From positions 1 to 24,524 of the forward strand of contig JAPHRB010000166.1 of NCBI GenBank assembly GCA_026197015.1: DNA of 24,524 bases. Direction: 5' to 3'. A program made the position numbers and the translations under genes. The notes below the pieces were generated by a model. It saw nothing but the letters and a program-made list of their open reading frames with translations. It was not told where the DNA came from and ran no database searches. Position 1 is the stretch's first letter, and every line of letters begins with the position of its first letter. Positions 23,813-24,524 of this stretch are shown piece by piece. This DNA is from Gammaproteobacteria bacterium. GTDB lineage: Bacteria > Pseudomonadota > Gammaproteobacteria > SZUA-229.

Positions 23813-23930
23813 TATTTTGTCCTGTTTTTTTCAATACTCAATTATATTTTTATATTTTAGTTATAACGTAATATTTATATTTACAAACCTGCCTTATAAA
23901 ACTCTAACACTGGTCATTTCAATCAATGTA

Positions 23931-24524
23931 TTATTTATTTTTCGATAACCCTAATGCGTCTCTAACCAGCTTTTTCTGTTGCTGTGCATGCACTTTGGCT
24001 GAGCCTACAGCCGGAGCTGCTGACGGTTCCCTTCCAACATACTCAACCATGCAGGGGTGATCTAATTTGGCAGCAAATCGTGGCTCGAAGTAATCCCATG
24101 CCCCCTGATTTTTAGGTTCTTCCTGACACCAGATTAATTGTTCAGCATTTTCATATTTATCCAGAACAATATTAAGATTATCAGCGGGAAAGGGATAAAG
24201 CTCTTCAATGCGAATAATTGCAATATGCGTCAGTTTTGATTCACGTCGTTGAATTAACAGATCGTAATAAACTTTACCACTACACATAATAATTCGTTTT
24301 ATTTTATCCGCATGAACATCATCAACTTCATCTATTACATTATGAAAACTTCCCTCACAAATATCATCAAGCGTATTCACTGCTAATTTGTGACGTAGCA
24401 AACTTTTGGGTGTCATGACTATTAATGGCTTTCGATATTTTCTAACTATCTGACGTCTAATCATATGAAACATTTGCGCAGGCGTGCTCGGCACACACAC
24501 CTGTATATTATTTTGTGCGCATAA
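23931..24524 (-). CDS. sucA: 2-oxoglutarate dehydrogenase E1, C-terminal part
   Basis: This frame is open to the right edge, so the gene is cut by the window; 197 codons plus the stop are present. The product reads LCAQNNIQVCVPSTPAQMFHM, then MTPKSLLRHKLAVN, RIIMCSGKVYYDLLIQRR, IIRIEELYPFPADNL, WCQEEPKNQGAWDYFEPRF and GREPSAAPAVGSAKVHAQQQ. This is the unmistakable C-terminus of the thiamine-diphosphate E1 that decarboxylates 2-oxoglutarate. It begins the sucA-sucB-lpd-sucC-sucD cluster; its promoter lies outside the window. Confidence 0.97.
   Translation of the reverse strand, partial: LCAQNNIQVCVPSTPAQMFHMIRRQIVRKYRKPLIVMTPKSLLRHKLAVNTLDDICEGSFHNVIDEVDDVHADKIKRIIMCSGKVYYDLLIQRRESKLTHIAIIRIEELYPFPADNLNIVLDKYENAEQLIWCQEEPKNQGAWDYFEPRFAAKLDHPCMVEYVGREPSAAPAVGSAKVHAQQQKKLVRDALGLSKNK

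Overview
The window is chromosomal DNA of an AT-rich gammaproteobacterium. Support for that placement comes from the cmoA-cmoB pair (a cmo5U34 tRNA pathway typical of this class), a Mip/FkpA-type FKBP lipoprotein, the divergent yicC/rph pair, and a sucAB-lpd-sucCD operon. I cannot name the genus. Almost everything is ordinary core metabolism; the accessory part is a signalling block at 12.2-17.3 kb. There are no rRNA or tRNA genes, insertion sequences or CRISPR arrays that I can recognise.

Left end (1-2.7 kb): the first 147 bases are the start of a minus-strand family 2 glycosyltransferase cut by the window edge. It abuts a moaD gene that has lost its 5' half, followed by an intact moaE. Next come an FKBP peptidyl-prolyl isomerase lipoprotein, a 719-base stretch with no gene but several small hairpins, and an orphan CheY/DivK-like receiver.

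Housekeeping (2.7-12.1 kb): yicC is divergent from rph-rdgB. A conserved unknown protein with an HExxH motif follows, then a strong bidirectional terminator. On the minus strand are a FadL-type porin, a YciA-like acyl-CoA thioesterase and a long-chain acyl-CoA synthetase, which together suggest fatty-acid uptake and activation. A membrane-anchored thioredoxin-like protein is translationally coupled to cmoB, with cmoA upstream.

Signalling block (12.2-17.3 kb, minus strand, transcribed right to left): a receiver protein split by a one-base frameshift, a YfiR-like periplasmic protein, a CHASE8-like/HAMP histidine kinase, and a REC-PAS-GGDEF-EAL protein. The last three overlap by 4 nt at each junction. 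In the known YfiBNR system YfiR restrains a CHASE8-HAMP diguanylate cyclase directly. Here the YfiR-like protein sits with a histidine kinase instead, and the c-di-GMP enzyme carries a receiver domain. This suggests envelope sensing relayed to c-di-GMP by phosphotransfer, and it is the most interesting system in the window. The two receivers in the block share an unusual insertion and an ICTAYSDYSW motif.

Right end (17.4-24.5 kb): a divergent three-gene plus-strand run (GNAT acetyltransferase, putative 2OG-Fe(II) oxygenase, membrane-anchored SRPBCC-like protein) converges on a minus-strand TCA-cycle cluster. That cluster reads sucA (partial), sucB, lpd, sucC, sucD, giving 2-oxoglutarate dehydrogenase with its own E3 and succinyl-CoA synthetase.
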